The notes beneath the pieces are model-generated. The model was not told where the DNA came from, made no database searches, and saw nothing but the letters and a program-made list of their open reading frames with translations. 64,000 nt of DNA from Kingdonia uniflora (lineage: Eukaryota > Streptophyta > Magnoliopsida > Ranunculales > Circaeasteraceae), in the NCBI GenBank assembly GCA_014058105.1, contig JACGCM010001954.1:682001-746000 (forward strand). The letters are read 5' to 3'. The position numbers were made by a program, and so were the translations under genes. How positions within the stretch are numbered: the first letter of the stretch is position 1; every line of letters starts with the position of its first letter. Positions 36,155 through 46,779 of the stretch are shown here, one piece after another.

Positions 36155-36760
36155 TCAGGTATGGCATTGAACCATTTCCTCTTCAATATTACATTTTCCA
36201 ACAAGTTGCTTATCAAGTATTTCTTCAACTCCATCTGGACTCATGGATGCGAGATTCACGTACTCCATTAGATTTTGCTGAGGGTGAATAGTAGTAATGA
36301 GTTCATAGATGATAATTCCAAAACAATAAATGTCACTCTTCGCAGAGAACTTCCTTGTGCTTATGTAGTCGGGATCTATACAACCATATGTACCCTTTAA
36401 GGTCACCCTTCTATCGTTAAATATTTCTTCCTTGGACAGCCCAAAAAGTTTGAAACCTTAGTTCTCATCGATTTACCCAAAAGTATATTAGCATATTTCA
36501 TATCCCGAAGCACAATGGGTGTGACAGACAGTTCAAGAAGATAACCAGTTCTATGTGCAATATCAAGAAAAAATTGGAGCCTTTCTTCCCTGCTCAAACT
36601 CCACACACCTTCATCATATAAGAGATTTGCCAAACTCTGGCCTATTACTCATATATTCATAGATCAACATGTGCTAGCCTTTATCCACCACAATATTCTA
36701 ACAGATTCGCAAGAATACGATAATGGAGCTATTTTAAAACTAGCACTTTCAGCAGTCTAG
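36155..36760 (-). pseudogene. CRLK-type receptor-like kinase fragment
   Basis: Read on the minus strand: LHYRILANLLEYC, then SLSREERLQFFLDIAHRTGY, IVLRDMKYANILLGKSMRTK (the HRDLK loop, with LRDMK here), LKGTYGCIDPDYISTRKFSA, KSDIYCFGIIIYELIT and MEYVNLASMSPDGVEEILDK, LVGKCNIEE. This is the kinase domain, subdomains VI-X, of calcium/calmodulin-regulated receptor-like kinases (CRLK1 type, as I recall them). The catalytic His is changed, the DFG is SNFLG, and shifts occur near 36405 and 36650. It is a dead fragment, antisense to the other pieces in the CACTA element. Confidence 0.8.
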
Positions 36761-36769
36761 AAGACGGGG

Positions 36770-38230
36770 TGGGTTTAAAAACAAGACGGAGGCTATAAAA
36801 AGAGGCAAGATAAGGGCTTTAGTAGCCAGACTTGCGTACGTTAAAAAAGAGTTAAGAGATAAGACAAGCAGATTGAGCTAAGATTGAGCTATTTTTTTAA
36901 TAAAGTAGTTTAGAAGGCATGGGCCAAAACACAGGAAAGGAGCCACACCCTACGTGGAGCCTGGCTTTACACTGGACGAAGGCATGCCATTGTGAGTGAA
37001 TAGAAAATGAGTATCCTTTTTTTTGGGCTCTGAAGCCCTATTATAGTATTTTTAAATCTGCCTAAGTGTGTCAAAATTTCATTTCTGTCATAGGCTAGCT
37101 CCTGTGATGAAAGCGTGTAGGACTCCTGTCATACGCCTGAATAAGAATTTAGGGACGTAAGACAAGAAAGAGCTAGAGCTAGGGAAAGCCTATTCTATGT
37201 CGTAGTGGTCATGTGGATTCTATGGTTTCGCAGCCTTAATGTCTACTATACTATAAAAGAGTAGACCTTCTAACTACTTTTTTGGTGATAGTAGAGTAGA
37301 AGGGTCGGCTAACCTTTAGAAAGCACAACTCATGTGGAGAGATCAGCAGCAGACCAATACATATGACTATTAAGTAGTGGTATAGACTGAGAGAAATTCA
37401 TAGAGAATGGCCCCCCTTTTGAGCCTTTAATCTTCTTATATGAATAGCGTACTAGCATATCAGCAAGTCATTGGCAAGCGATTCATATGCTACTAAGCTT
37501 CTGAAGGATAAGAAAGATTGAAAGTTGGGCCAAAGTGGGTGTCCAGAGGTTCTTTGACCCTGACATCACTCTCTCTCCTATCATCAAGAATCTGCTTTTT
37601 AAAGTAGACGTGTTTTTCCTCTAGAACTAAGGACAGGGCATAGCAACGCGAAAAGACAAGATGTATGACTAAGAACGCAGAAGCCGTAGGCTAAAAAATA
37701 ACCGGACTTGCGTATGGAAAAAGAGGAAGCCTTAGAACACAGTGGAGCAAACTTTCTGTAGGAGGTGAGAGTTCTGTTAGAGCTAGCGTTGGTGTGATGG
37801 AATTGCAAAGGCAAAGGAAAAATATTGAGAATGCTAGCACGACGCCTGTTGGCCTGTTGGCGAAGAGTAGCTTAGGGATCCTTGTTCATAACCCCAGTAA
37901 AAAAACCAAGATCTATAGCGCCTCGGGTTGGTCCAGCGTCTAGAGGATTTCTTGCTACTCTTAGCGCGAATTTCACTTTAACAACGTAGCTCTTATCCAT
38001 CAGGCAACAGAATCCCGCTATAGACCTCGGCTACTCCTAGAAAAAAAATAGGTCTAGTAAAATAAAAGTATTCCTAGTTTCACTAGAGTAGTTTAGAAGG
38101 CATATCCTTCTTTATAAATGGCGCTATAATATAAGCATCGGAACAAACTTCAGTTGTGTTTCGAGCATAGTTGCAATTTTCTGAACATAACCCCGTGAAT
38201 ACCAAAGACCAATGATCTAAGTTTAAATGT
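36770..38230. other. compositionally distinct block, possible organellar (mitochondrial) DNA
   Basis: Between the kinase fragment and 38230 the base use is less AT-rich and shows purine-rich phrases such as CCAGACTTGCGTACG, ACCGGACTTGCGTATGG and GATCTATAGCGCCTCGGG that look like plant mitochondrial intergenic DNA. No gene is recognised. The origin is a guess from style. Confidence 0.25.
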
Positions 38231-38971
38231 ATGTACAGATGGAATCATGGGATGTCTATCATCTTTTACAGTTTTCTTCATGGTAGATTACCTTATGAGA
38301 ACCTAATGCCAAGCCTTCAATACAAATGTTGCTGTTATGTAAATATTGCTGCTCATTAACGTGATTGATGTTTTAATTATTTAGGTACAATGTCATGCTA
38401 TTTTTTTTCCTTTCTATACTATGCTTTATAACTATAGTGGGAATATTTGCTCATCTGCTTCTGGTTTTGTCAAAATCTTTAATTGAGTACTGGTTTAAGT
38501 TTAGGATTTGCTCCTATTGTTCTGTCAATTTCAGTGGGAGTATCTGTTTGGTTTATTTCAATGCCACCTCTCAATATTAGATTACACAAATTATACACAG
38601 GTCCGACCCTTGGGGTGTGCAAGGTGTGCGACGGCACAGTGCCCAAGGGCAAAACGGCCCAAGAATTTTTTTTTGCTTCAGGCCTGAAAAAAATAAAAAA
38701 TACAAAACCCAGTCCAGCCCAGTTTCGATTTAGGCCAGGTATTGAGCCTATATTATTTTAAACCTTACCAGCCCAAGACCCAAGGGCCCAATTAATCATT
38801 CCTTCTCTCTCTCTCTCTCATTCTCTTTCTATAATCACTCTCTGACTAAACAATTTTTTTTCCATCTCTCTCCTCTCTGTACTCGGGATCGGCAATAACG
38901 GCTAGTTCTTGATTTCTAGGTTAATTGGTTTCACTCTCCATCTCCGATTGGGTGGTTTGATCTGCTGCTAG

Positions 38972-39292
38972 ATCTCTACCCCAGAAACCCCAGAAATCTC
39001 CGCTCTCAAATGTCTCTCAGAGAACCTTGAATCTATCTTCGAAACCCCAGACTTTGGTTTCTCTAGCGACGCTAAGATCATCGTCTCTGGGTCAAATTTA
39101 AGCCCAAAAGAGATCCCAATTCATCGTTGCATTCTCTCGGCTCGAAGTCCATTCTTCAAACACTTGTTTTCCAACTCGGTTGGGAAAGATAGGGTAAAGA
39201 AGTTTGAGTTGAAGGAGTTGGGGAAGGAATTTGAAGTGGGGTTTGATTCGTTGGTTGTGGTTTTGAGGTATTTGTATACTGGGAAGGTCTAA
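38972..39292 (+). pseudogene. NPR1-like BTB/POZ domain fragment inside the hAT element
   Basis: A frame of 106 codons plus TAA, open from the codon after TAG 38969-38971, without an ATG. It reads EISALKCLSENLESIFE, SSDAKIIVSGSN, IPIHRCILSARSPFFKHLFS and FELKELGKEFEVGFDSLVVV, then LRYLYTGKV. That is the N-terminal BTB domain of NPR1, the salicylic-acid receptor and coactivator of plant immunity, from about the usual start to the end of the BTB core. The C2HC zinc finger and ankyrin repeats are missing. AAG|GTCTAA at 39284-39292 looks like a splice donor, and TTTCTAG at 39501-39507 like an acceptor in front of the transposase start, so it may serve as a 5' exon of the transposon transcript. Confidence 0.85.
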
Positions 39293-39520
39293 GTTTTGAA
39301 ATCTAGGGTTCACTATCTCTAAAATTTGAGGGTTTCATTTTTCAAGAATTTAATCTAAAACCAAAGTCAAGAAGACTTGACAAGAATTATCCTCTGCTCT
39401 CCTCAGTTCTCAGTCCTCAATCCACAGTTACTCTCTCTGGTGATCTCTATCTATTATTATTTGCTAATTTGTTATTGTATTTACTTGATTTATTATTTAA
39501 TTTCTAGATTTTACCATAAA

Positions 39521-42090
39521 ATGCCTCCTAAACAATTAAGCGGAAATGATAAGAAAAGAAGAAGAAGAGAATAGACGCTAAATTTATACAAAGTCAACGA
39601 GGAGTGATGAAAAAATTTATTTATAAAGCCCCGAACAATGTAGAAAGCTTAGGTTATGAAAATGTAGGATTGAATGATAATGTAAATTTTTGTTTGGATT
39701 GTAATGAAAGTGAAAATGTTGATATCGGTTTGAATGACAATGTAAATATTGGTTTGAATTGTACTGAAAGTAAAAATGTTGATATTGGATTGAATAGTAA
39801 TGTAAATGTTGGTTTAAATAATAATGAACAACCAAATATTATAGACATTTATGACCCAAGGAATTAGGATAATCTTACCCAAAACTCTATAGATGAATTA
39901 GTAATAAATGGATATCCACGTGATACAACATTTGAAAAAGGCCCTAAAGATGGAATTGGAAGACGTTTCTCTTCAACACATTATACTCGTTATCTACCGA
40001 ACGGCAAAAAATATGATAGAAAGTGGTTTGTTTATTCACTTGAAGCGAATAAAGTTTATTGTTTTTGTTGTAAGATATTTTCTAAAGGACCACGATTAGG
40101 TAATTTAGTAAATGAAGGATTTAAAAATTTGGTACATCTTAGTGTTAGGATTAAAGAACATGAATTGAGTAATGAACATATCATGTGTATGACTTATTGG
40201 ATTGAATTAAGAACGAGATTGGAATCAAATCAAACAATTGACAAAGATCTTCAGAACTAAATCAACAAAGAAAAAGAACATTGTAGGGTGGTAATGTGTA
40301 GAATAATTTTTGTAGTAAAATATCTTGGTAAGCAAAACTTGGCATTTCGTGGAAAAAGTGAGAAAATTTATGAAGAAAATAATAGAAATTTTTTAAGCTT
40401 AATAGAAATGATTGGAGAATGGGATCCAGTGATAAAGGAACATATTCACCGTTTTCAAGCAAGTAAGAATCCGCATAACAAATCTATAAAAACAATTCAT
40501 AATCATTATTTGAGTCATAAAATTCAAAATGAATTGATTATTATTTTCTCGTCCGAAATGAAGAGTGTGATCATTCAAACTATTAAGAAAGAAAAATATT
40601 TTTTGGTAATTCTAGATTGTACTCCGGATTCTAGCAACAAAGAACAAATGTCTTTGATATTACGATACGTAGACGTGTTGACGAGTCCCGTAAGAATAGT
40701 GGAGTATTTCTTAGAATTTTTACAAGTACATAATACATCGGGAAAAGGACTTTTTGAAGCGTTAGAAGATGTACTAAAGATGCTTGATCTTAGTATTTAT
40801 GATATTAGAGGGCAAGGGTATGATAATGGTTCTAATATGAAAGGAAAACACCAAGGTGTTCAGAAACAATTACTAAACATAAATCCTAGAGCTTTATATG
40901 TTCCATGCGGATGTCATAGTCTAAACTTGTCACTTTGTGATATTGCAAATTGTTTTAATAAAGCAAAATATTTTTTTGGAGTGGTACAACGTATTTATAC
41001 CATATTTTCTTCTTCGACAAAGCGATGAGACATTTTGAAAAATAATATTGGATCTAATTTAACTCTCAAATCTCATTCAGCCACACGTTGGGAAAGTCGC
41101 ATAGCTAGCGTAAAAGTAATACGTTATCAAACTCATGAAATTAGAGATGTTTTACTAGATTTAGCAAATGATAAGGACTCAAAAACAAGTAGTGAAGCTA
41201 ATTCATTATCGACATATGGGCTAGGCAATTTTGAGTTTTTAGTAAGTATGATTATTTGGTATGATATATTATATGTTGTTAACTTAGTTAACAAAAAGTT
41301 ACAAGCTAAAAACATGCCTTTGGACATTGCTATTGAGCAAATAAAATGGTTGCGAGGATATATTCTAACATATAAAATAACGAGGTTTGAAGATGCCATA
41401 GCTACTGCTAAAAAAATTGCTAATAAAATGGATATTAATCCTATATTTGTTGAAAAACGTATTATTCGTTGAAAAAAACATTTTGATGAGAATGTAAATC
41501 ATGAGACACCAACACTAGTTTCGGATTCACCTGAAGATTTATTTAGAAAACATTATTATAATTTTATCATTGATCAATTTTTTGGTTCATTGGATATTAG
41601 GTTTGAACAATATCAAGAATATGAGAATATCTTTGGATTTTTGTTTAGTTTTGATAAGTTAAATTCATTAGATGATAGTCATTTAAGTGCACATTGTGAT
41701 AATCTTGAAAAGGTTTTGAAGCATGACAGTTTAACTGATGTTGATGGAGAAGATTTGTTCCGAGAAATAAAAGCCTTGCGCACAATGTTACCAAAAGAAA
41801 CAAAAACTACTTTTGAGATATTGATTTTCTTGAATATAATTGATTCTTTTCCAAATGCTTGTATTGCTTATAAAATATTATTAACGATACCGGTTACAGT
41901 CGCATCTGGAGAAATAAGTTTTTCAAAACTAAAAATACTAAAATCTTACTTGCAGTCGACTATGTTACAAGAAAGATTAAATGGATTAGCAATAATGTCT
42001 ATAGAAAAAGATTTGTTACAAAATCTTGATTATAAGAGTATAATTGGCGAATTGGCATCTAGAAGGGCTTGTAGACAAATTTTTGAATGA
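39521..42090 (+). pseudogene. hAT transposase (TTF-type zinc finger, DUF4371, dimerisation domain)
   Basis: ATG 39521 opens MPPKQLSGNDKKRRRR, a typical start, and one frameshift in the purine run leads to the main frame (KFIQSQRGVMKKF...). This frame then runs to 42090 with only four stops: TAG 39865, TAA 40258, TGA 41026 and TGA 41470. Domains in order: Asn-rich repeats (39661-39828), TTF zinc finger with VYCFCCKIF, DUF4371 with VILDCTPDSS and RGQGYDNGSN, and the C-terminal hAT dimerisation part with EISFSKLKILKSYL and QERLNGLAIMSIE. It would cut and rejoin DNA at the element ends. Two stops are one change from TGG or CGA. Confidence 0.9.
39661..39828 (+). repeat. Asn-rich coding repeat in hAT transposase
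   Basis: Three units of 18-20 codons, each reading NV(D)IGLN-(N/D/S)-NVN-IGLN with a short ES(E/K) or NNE tail. This low-complexity head stands before the zinc finger; in related transposases the segment is short, so the repeat looks like a local expansion. Confidence 0.8.
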
Positions 42091-42511
42091 TATTTTGTTA
42101 TTGATTTTTGTTAATGTCTCATGTTTGTATGAATTTGACATCTTTATTTTGTAAAATAATAACTAATTTATAGTGCTTTTTATTGTCCTTTTGAGGTTTG
42201 CATTTGAGGAATTAATCGAAGATATTGGTGATTTCGAAGATGATAAAAGTGTTTTGCTTGAGTTTTACAACATTGAAAAGGTATTTTCATAAATGTACTA
42301 TGACAACTATGTTTAATATACTCCAATTTGTGTTTACTTTAAGAGTCAATATTATACATTAAGATGCATGCGTTATGTTTAATACTACAAAAAAAAAACA
42401 TTAAACAAAAAACAAAAAAATTTCAAAACATATATATATATTTTTAGTAAAAGGCCCTTTTTTCCCTTTGCACAGGGCCTTGTAATGGGTAGGGCCGACC
42501 CTGCTTATACA

Positions 42512-45112
42512 AACCAAGAAAATAATAAGCTGGACAATACATTAATTTTTCCAGGAGTAACTTGATAGTCGCTGCCAAACTCAAGACTCAGACTGCTCTA
42601 AAGATATCTCACAAAGAAGAGTCCTGCTTCATTAAAATGATCTTTAGGTGCTGGCTACTGCTCATAAAAAGAAGACATCAATTGCTGTTGTTTATATTTA
42701 TTCGTTATTTGCTTTTTGTTTTGCCACTTCATCAAATGTCTTTCTGAATCTTTTCTTTCTTCTTCTTTATATACAATTTTAGATCAAAAGACGATTTTTG
42801 TTGAGTTGTTTCTTATTTTATTGTGATTCAAGCAGGAAATCCCGTTGCGCTTATTAAATGAGAGCCAGATTGGAAAACAAGGCATGAAGAATTATTTGGC
42901 TTATAAAGAAAATATCTTTGAAGAACTTTGAAGATGATTTCTTAGGCTCAAGTATGCCAAAGAACCCAGCAATTAATGTTTTGCTTATTTCGTAGTTTGC
43001 AACTTCTTCCTTTTGTGTGTTGAAAAGTATAGCTACACTTTTCCTAATACTAGTATACCGGATGTCGGTGCGACCGACTGTGCAACTTCTTGTATTAACA
43101 ATTTTCCAATATATGACCCAGTACTTGAGATAGATGTTGATATGTATAAACATGAACAAAGACTATAAAATGCATTGCTCAGTAAAATATATGATGCATT
43201 TTCTTAAAGTATGTATACAATTTGTAAATGGCATATAATCAACTTTTACTACCCATAGAAATTGCCACCAATTATTAACGTCATAAAAAAATTTACATTA
43301 GAGAGAGTCATATAGTTGAAGTAGTTTCCTTCTTTTTAGGCTTTTATCAACTAGTTTAGAAGTAGTTGTTGGTAAAAACAAAAAGTTAGAGGGGCAAACT
43401 TGAAAAACTAAATGGCTTCCGTACATAGCAAATCCAAAGCTTCACACTATTGAAGGCACAAATTATATTGTACAAATTTATCCAAAAAATATATTAATAT
43501 TGAAACTACTTTGTAGAGGGTGTTGCATGTGCATACCCAATAGCCTAGTTCAGTTACCATCTAGAATTCCTTACCCTAACATCTTTATTTTTGAATGGCG
43601 AGTCTTGAATAACAGTGCAACGGGTAAATTATACGCAGGATAATATATTAAATAGCTCAAAGCTGATTGCATGCATCTCATGGTGGGTACTGCTCTCCAT
43701 GCTCTTTTTTGAAATTATAATACTGCAATTTGGTCTCTATTGGTCCCCATAAAGCATCCAAATGCCATTGTTAGTTAGGGGAAGCATTAGTGTTTTGAAA
43801 CAAGTATATTCCTCGGGATTCTTTTAAGTTGCAATGTTTCCCTTGAACTCAGATGTGAGACTCTTTCTTTTAGCTGTCTTCCAGAGTTTTCATAGTATAA
43901 CTAAATGTTATGTTCAGTTCCTCCAGAATAACCCTCTTTAATTTACCCTTATAATTTCAGCTTGTAATTGCGTCAGGATTTCCAACGAGAGTTTGTTTTG
44001 TGCGATATCAGATGACTCCAGCAATTCGAGCAAACTCAAGCTCTTGAGTTTTGCCTACAAAAAACTATTCTGAGATAGGCCAAGTTTTTCTAGCTTGGAA
44101 AAATGCTTAGAGATTGGAAGGATTTGTACTCCATCCATTTCTACAGAAGCGTCCATTTTTATATATTTTAAATAGACACTTTCATATGTGAGTCCAGGCC
44201 TTTACCAGCTTCTGTACTCTACTATCTCTCCTGAATCTCCTTGTCTCTCCATAATTACCTGGGCTTTCAATCTACACATGTAAATAGTAGCCATAAAAGC
44301 CATCTTAAAAATTATAGCTCTACATATGTCTACTGCATCTTATTTTACTACCATACAATATTCTTAGCGAAACCCAGGCTATTAATCACTTTGGGCCAAA
44401 TTTCTTGGTGAAGGACATCTATAAATGGTCTATGCTTTCTTTATTGGCATCACAGGAGGAGAAGTATGCGCTATCACACTTCTCAAATTCACTTGAATTT
44501 CTTTAGTTATTCTCATATTATAAGAGAATGTTTTGGAACTGTCTTTATCTCTTGGGATGCTTAGTTTTCTCCCCATTACCAATAATGATGTACAAAATTC
44601 TAGTGCTCTCTCTTTTCCATACAATATATCTCAAGCCCCAACACTACAATAAATCACTTCTACCGTGGATCAATCAAAGATACATGAATTTCATAGAGAG
44701 AGACCCCAATGCACAATGAATAAAAAAAACTTCTAACTAATTAAGATTGGGTTGAATCAAACTTGAAGTAAATGGAAGAAACCCTAATGCACAATGGTGG
44801 AAACTAGGAGGAGAGGGGAGATGTTAACTTTGGAGAATAAATCAGATAATGAGGAGGAGATTGGGGAGAGAAAAAGAAGAGGGAAGGAGTCTGTGGGGTT
44901 AGGGTTGAGGGTTAATCAACTGCTTCTAAACTATTTTTGTTTCAGAGGTATTAGTGTGATAGTGAGCAATTTATTTGTATGTGATTCGCAAAAAGACCTT
45001 GTAATTCTGCCATAAAACTCAATTTGCCCTCCTTCATCTACTTTTTATTTACATTTTACTTATAGTTTTTATCATTTAATGTTAACTTCGTACTATTTCA
45101 ATTTACTTGTAG
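42512..45112. other. CACTA interior right of the hAT, mostly unassigned
   Basis: AT-rich DNA with no convincing gene. On the minus strand at about 43955-44160 a leucine-rich-repeat-like line is readable (KHFSKLEKLGLSQNSFL, then LLESSDIAQNKLSLEI), perhaps a piece of a receptor-like protein. Across the hAT site the plus frame ISMPPLNIRLHKLYT joins TNQENNKLDNTLIFPGV, which might be an old exon. Both are weak. Confidence 0.3.
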
Positions 45113-45241
45113 GGAAGACGATGTTCACCACCACCTCCCGAGTCATCGAGCGGCAATTCATGCATATTGAAAGATAGGTTTGGCACTAATGCTGCTTACA
45201 GAACTGTGCAGTTTAATACAACTGCACCTGAAGGGTTTTAA
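45113..45241 (+). CDS. putative second exon of the signal-peptide gene
   Basis: It follows an AG acceptor (45111-45112) after a T-rich stretch, is in phase 0, and codes 42 residues plus TAA: GRRCSPPPPESSSGNSC, then ILKDRFGTNAAYRTVQF and NTTAPEGF. Two cysteines and a proline run suit an extracellular peptide. The link to 35641-35703 rests on strand, phase and location in the same CACTA element only. Confidence 0.3.
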   Translation, partial: GRRCSPPPPESSSGNSCILKDRFGTNAAYRTVQFNTTAPEGF

Positions 45242-45559
45242 GTGTTATAATCGATAAAGTTCTCTGCGAAGAGGTGTGTTTGTATGTTGAGAGTCGTACC
45301 CTTGCTGATGTCTCTGCAGGTGAAGTGGTAGCTTGGCTCATGATTTTTATCATTATCCAGTGAATAAATTTTTTTGTATTTTTTTTTTTTTAGAATTTAA
45401 AGCCAACCCTAGTAAGTTGTTTGACATTTTTATTTTCATTTTGGATATTAGTAAGTTGTTTGACATGATATCTTAATTGGTATTTCACTATCTTCTTTTT
45501 ATTGAAAATTATTTGTCATTATTGCTTTATATGTTAGTTGATTGTGTTGTTCGATAATT

Positions 45560-46110
45560 TAAAATTCGTGAGGGCCTGCCTAAGACGCAAAAAATAACGG
45601 AAAAATTAGTAAATTGTAAAAAAATAAGACAGTACCTACGACGTATATCGAAGTCATTTTTTCATGTGACACATAATATGACGTACTTATGTCTTACAAA
45701 GTTTTATCAAAAACGACGATTGTAACAACCCTTATTTATGTCGTGTTTTGTATGACGCTTAATACGACCTTCATGTTAGTCGCAAAAATGAATTTTATTT
45801 ATTTATTTGGCGACTTATAGCAGAGTCATTATAATTTGACCAATAAAATAACAACTATATCAGTTGCAAATTGCGGTAAATGCGACGAATATTACGACTC
45901 TTATTTATGTTATTTAATTGTGACGCATAAAACGACGTTCTAATGTGTCGTAAAATTGTAAAAAATGACTATTTTTACAACTTAACTTTCAATCGTAATA
46001 TTTCGACTCAAGTAAAAGTTGATAACAAAAAACTATTGCAAAAAATGCGATTCCTATTTCGACAAAAAAACAAGTCGCTTTAGGCAAATAACGACTGACT
46101 TGCAAAGTCA
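45560..46110. repeat. subterminal ACGAC-type motif array of the CACTA element
   Basis: Short motifs with a CGAC or GACG core in AT-rich DNA recur about every 30-50 bases (for example CCTACGACGTA, AAACGACGATT, AATACGACCTT, ATTACGACTCT, AAACGACGTTC). CACTA elements carry such subterminal repeats as binding sites for their DNA-binding protein. The left subterminal region (34370-34430) has a few of the same words. Confidence 0.6.
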
Positions 46111-46134
46111 TTTTTTACTGTTTTTTACGTAGTG

Positions 46135-46690
46135 CACTCTCTCATTCAACTCATTATACTTGTGTTGTACCATCCTAAACTCCATATATTTTGCAGAGAA
46201 AGCTGTAGTCAATTGTTCGGCTGCAACTTCAAACGCAGACAAATCGTCTCGAGCTCCTTTTAGCTCGTTATCTTTATCAACTAATTTATTCTTCAATCGC
46301 CCCAGCTCGCTCCTGCTATTCGCCAGATCTGATTGATTTTTCTCTTGGTCATGAGTTTTCCTAGCCATATCATTTCTTAAACCAGCCATCAACCGATTTA
46401 AATCTTCCTCCGATCTTTATAGAGCATGTATACGGTAATGAGCCATGTCAGCTTCCCTGTTCATTACCACCAATGCATCATTCTGGCTTTTGAGTTTTAC
46501 TGCATGTTGTTTTAACTCCTCGAGCTCCTTCTGCCCTTTTTGCCTTAAAAAACTTGAAGTGCACCTTCACATGTTGATCTTCTCTAGCTTTATTCGCCTC
46601 TCTTATCTTATCGAACTCCTTTGCAAATTCTTGGTTACATTGACGAGCTTCACCTTCGCGTAAGTGAGCTGACTCCAATTTGACCTGCAC
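46135..46690 (-). pseudogene. Element B antisense coiled-coil ORF, N-terminal half
   Basis: Minus-strand heptads: LESAHLREGEARQCNQEFAK, then ARKTHDQEKNQSDLANSRSE, LGRLKNKLVDKDNELKGARD and HKYNELNERV at the CACTA border. Past the CACTA, at 34302, the frame goes on as QLKTDLAQANSRA. A long rod-like protein, probably self-associating. One frameshift between 46392 and 46478. Confidence 0.7.
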
Positions 46691-46779
46691 ATAGCAGTTA
46701 TATTATATTAAGTTCGATTCAAAACACTCAATCACTACATATGACTCACTTCTAACAATATATCTATTTTTTTGACATC

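Larger units (their letters stand above)
38598..42503 (+). mobile_element. hAT transposon (ZMYM1-like type) with captured NPR1 fragment
   Basis: The termini are CAGGTCCGACCCTT and, inverted at the right, CAGGGTCGGCCCTA. The flanks ATTATACA (38590-38597) and CTTATACA (42504-42511) are a 7/8 match for the 8-bp duplication of hAT elements. At 3.9 kb it holds an NPR1-like BTB fragment and a nearly full transposase frame, both on the plus strand. Confidence 0.88.
34303..46134. mobile_element. CACTA (En/Spm-type) DNA transposon carrying foreign gene pieces
   Basis: The left end is CACTACTTAAAAACGCGTAAA and the inverted right end CACTACGTAAAAAACAGTAAA, agreeing at 17 of 21 positions. CAC on both sides (34300-34302 and 46135-46137) is the 3-bp target duplication typical of CACTA. 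I see no TNPD-like transposase or TNPA. Instead it contains a signal-peptide exon, an antisense kinase fragment, possible organellar DNA, a hAT element and a second exon. Without the hAT it is about 7.9 kb. Confidence 0.88.

Noticed and set aside
37599..37814. 71-codon minus ORF in the unusual block
   Set aside because: Random opening in the less AT-rich block; no domain or homologue recognised.
39617..39848. Two minus-strand ORFs of 64 and 72 codons
   Set aside because: Shadows of the Asn-rich repeats of the hAT transposase.
44794..45015. 73-codon ORF with basic and acidic runs
   Set aside because: No motif, ordinary AT-rich surroundings, no splice or codon evidence.
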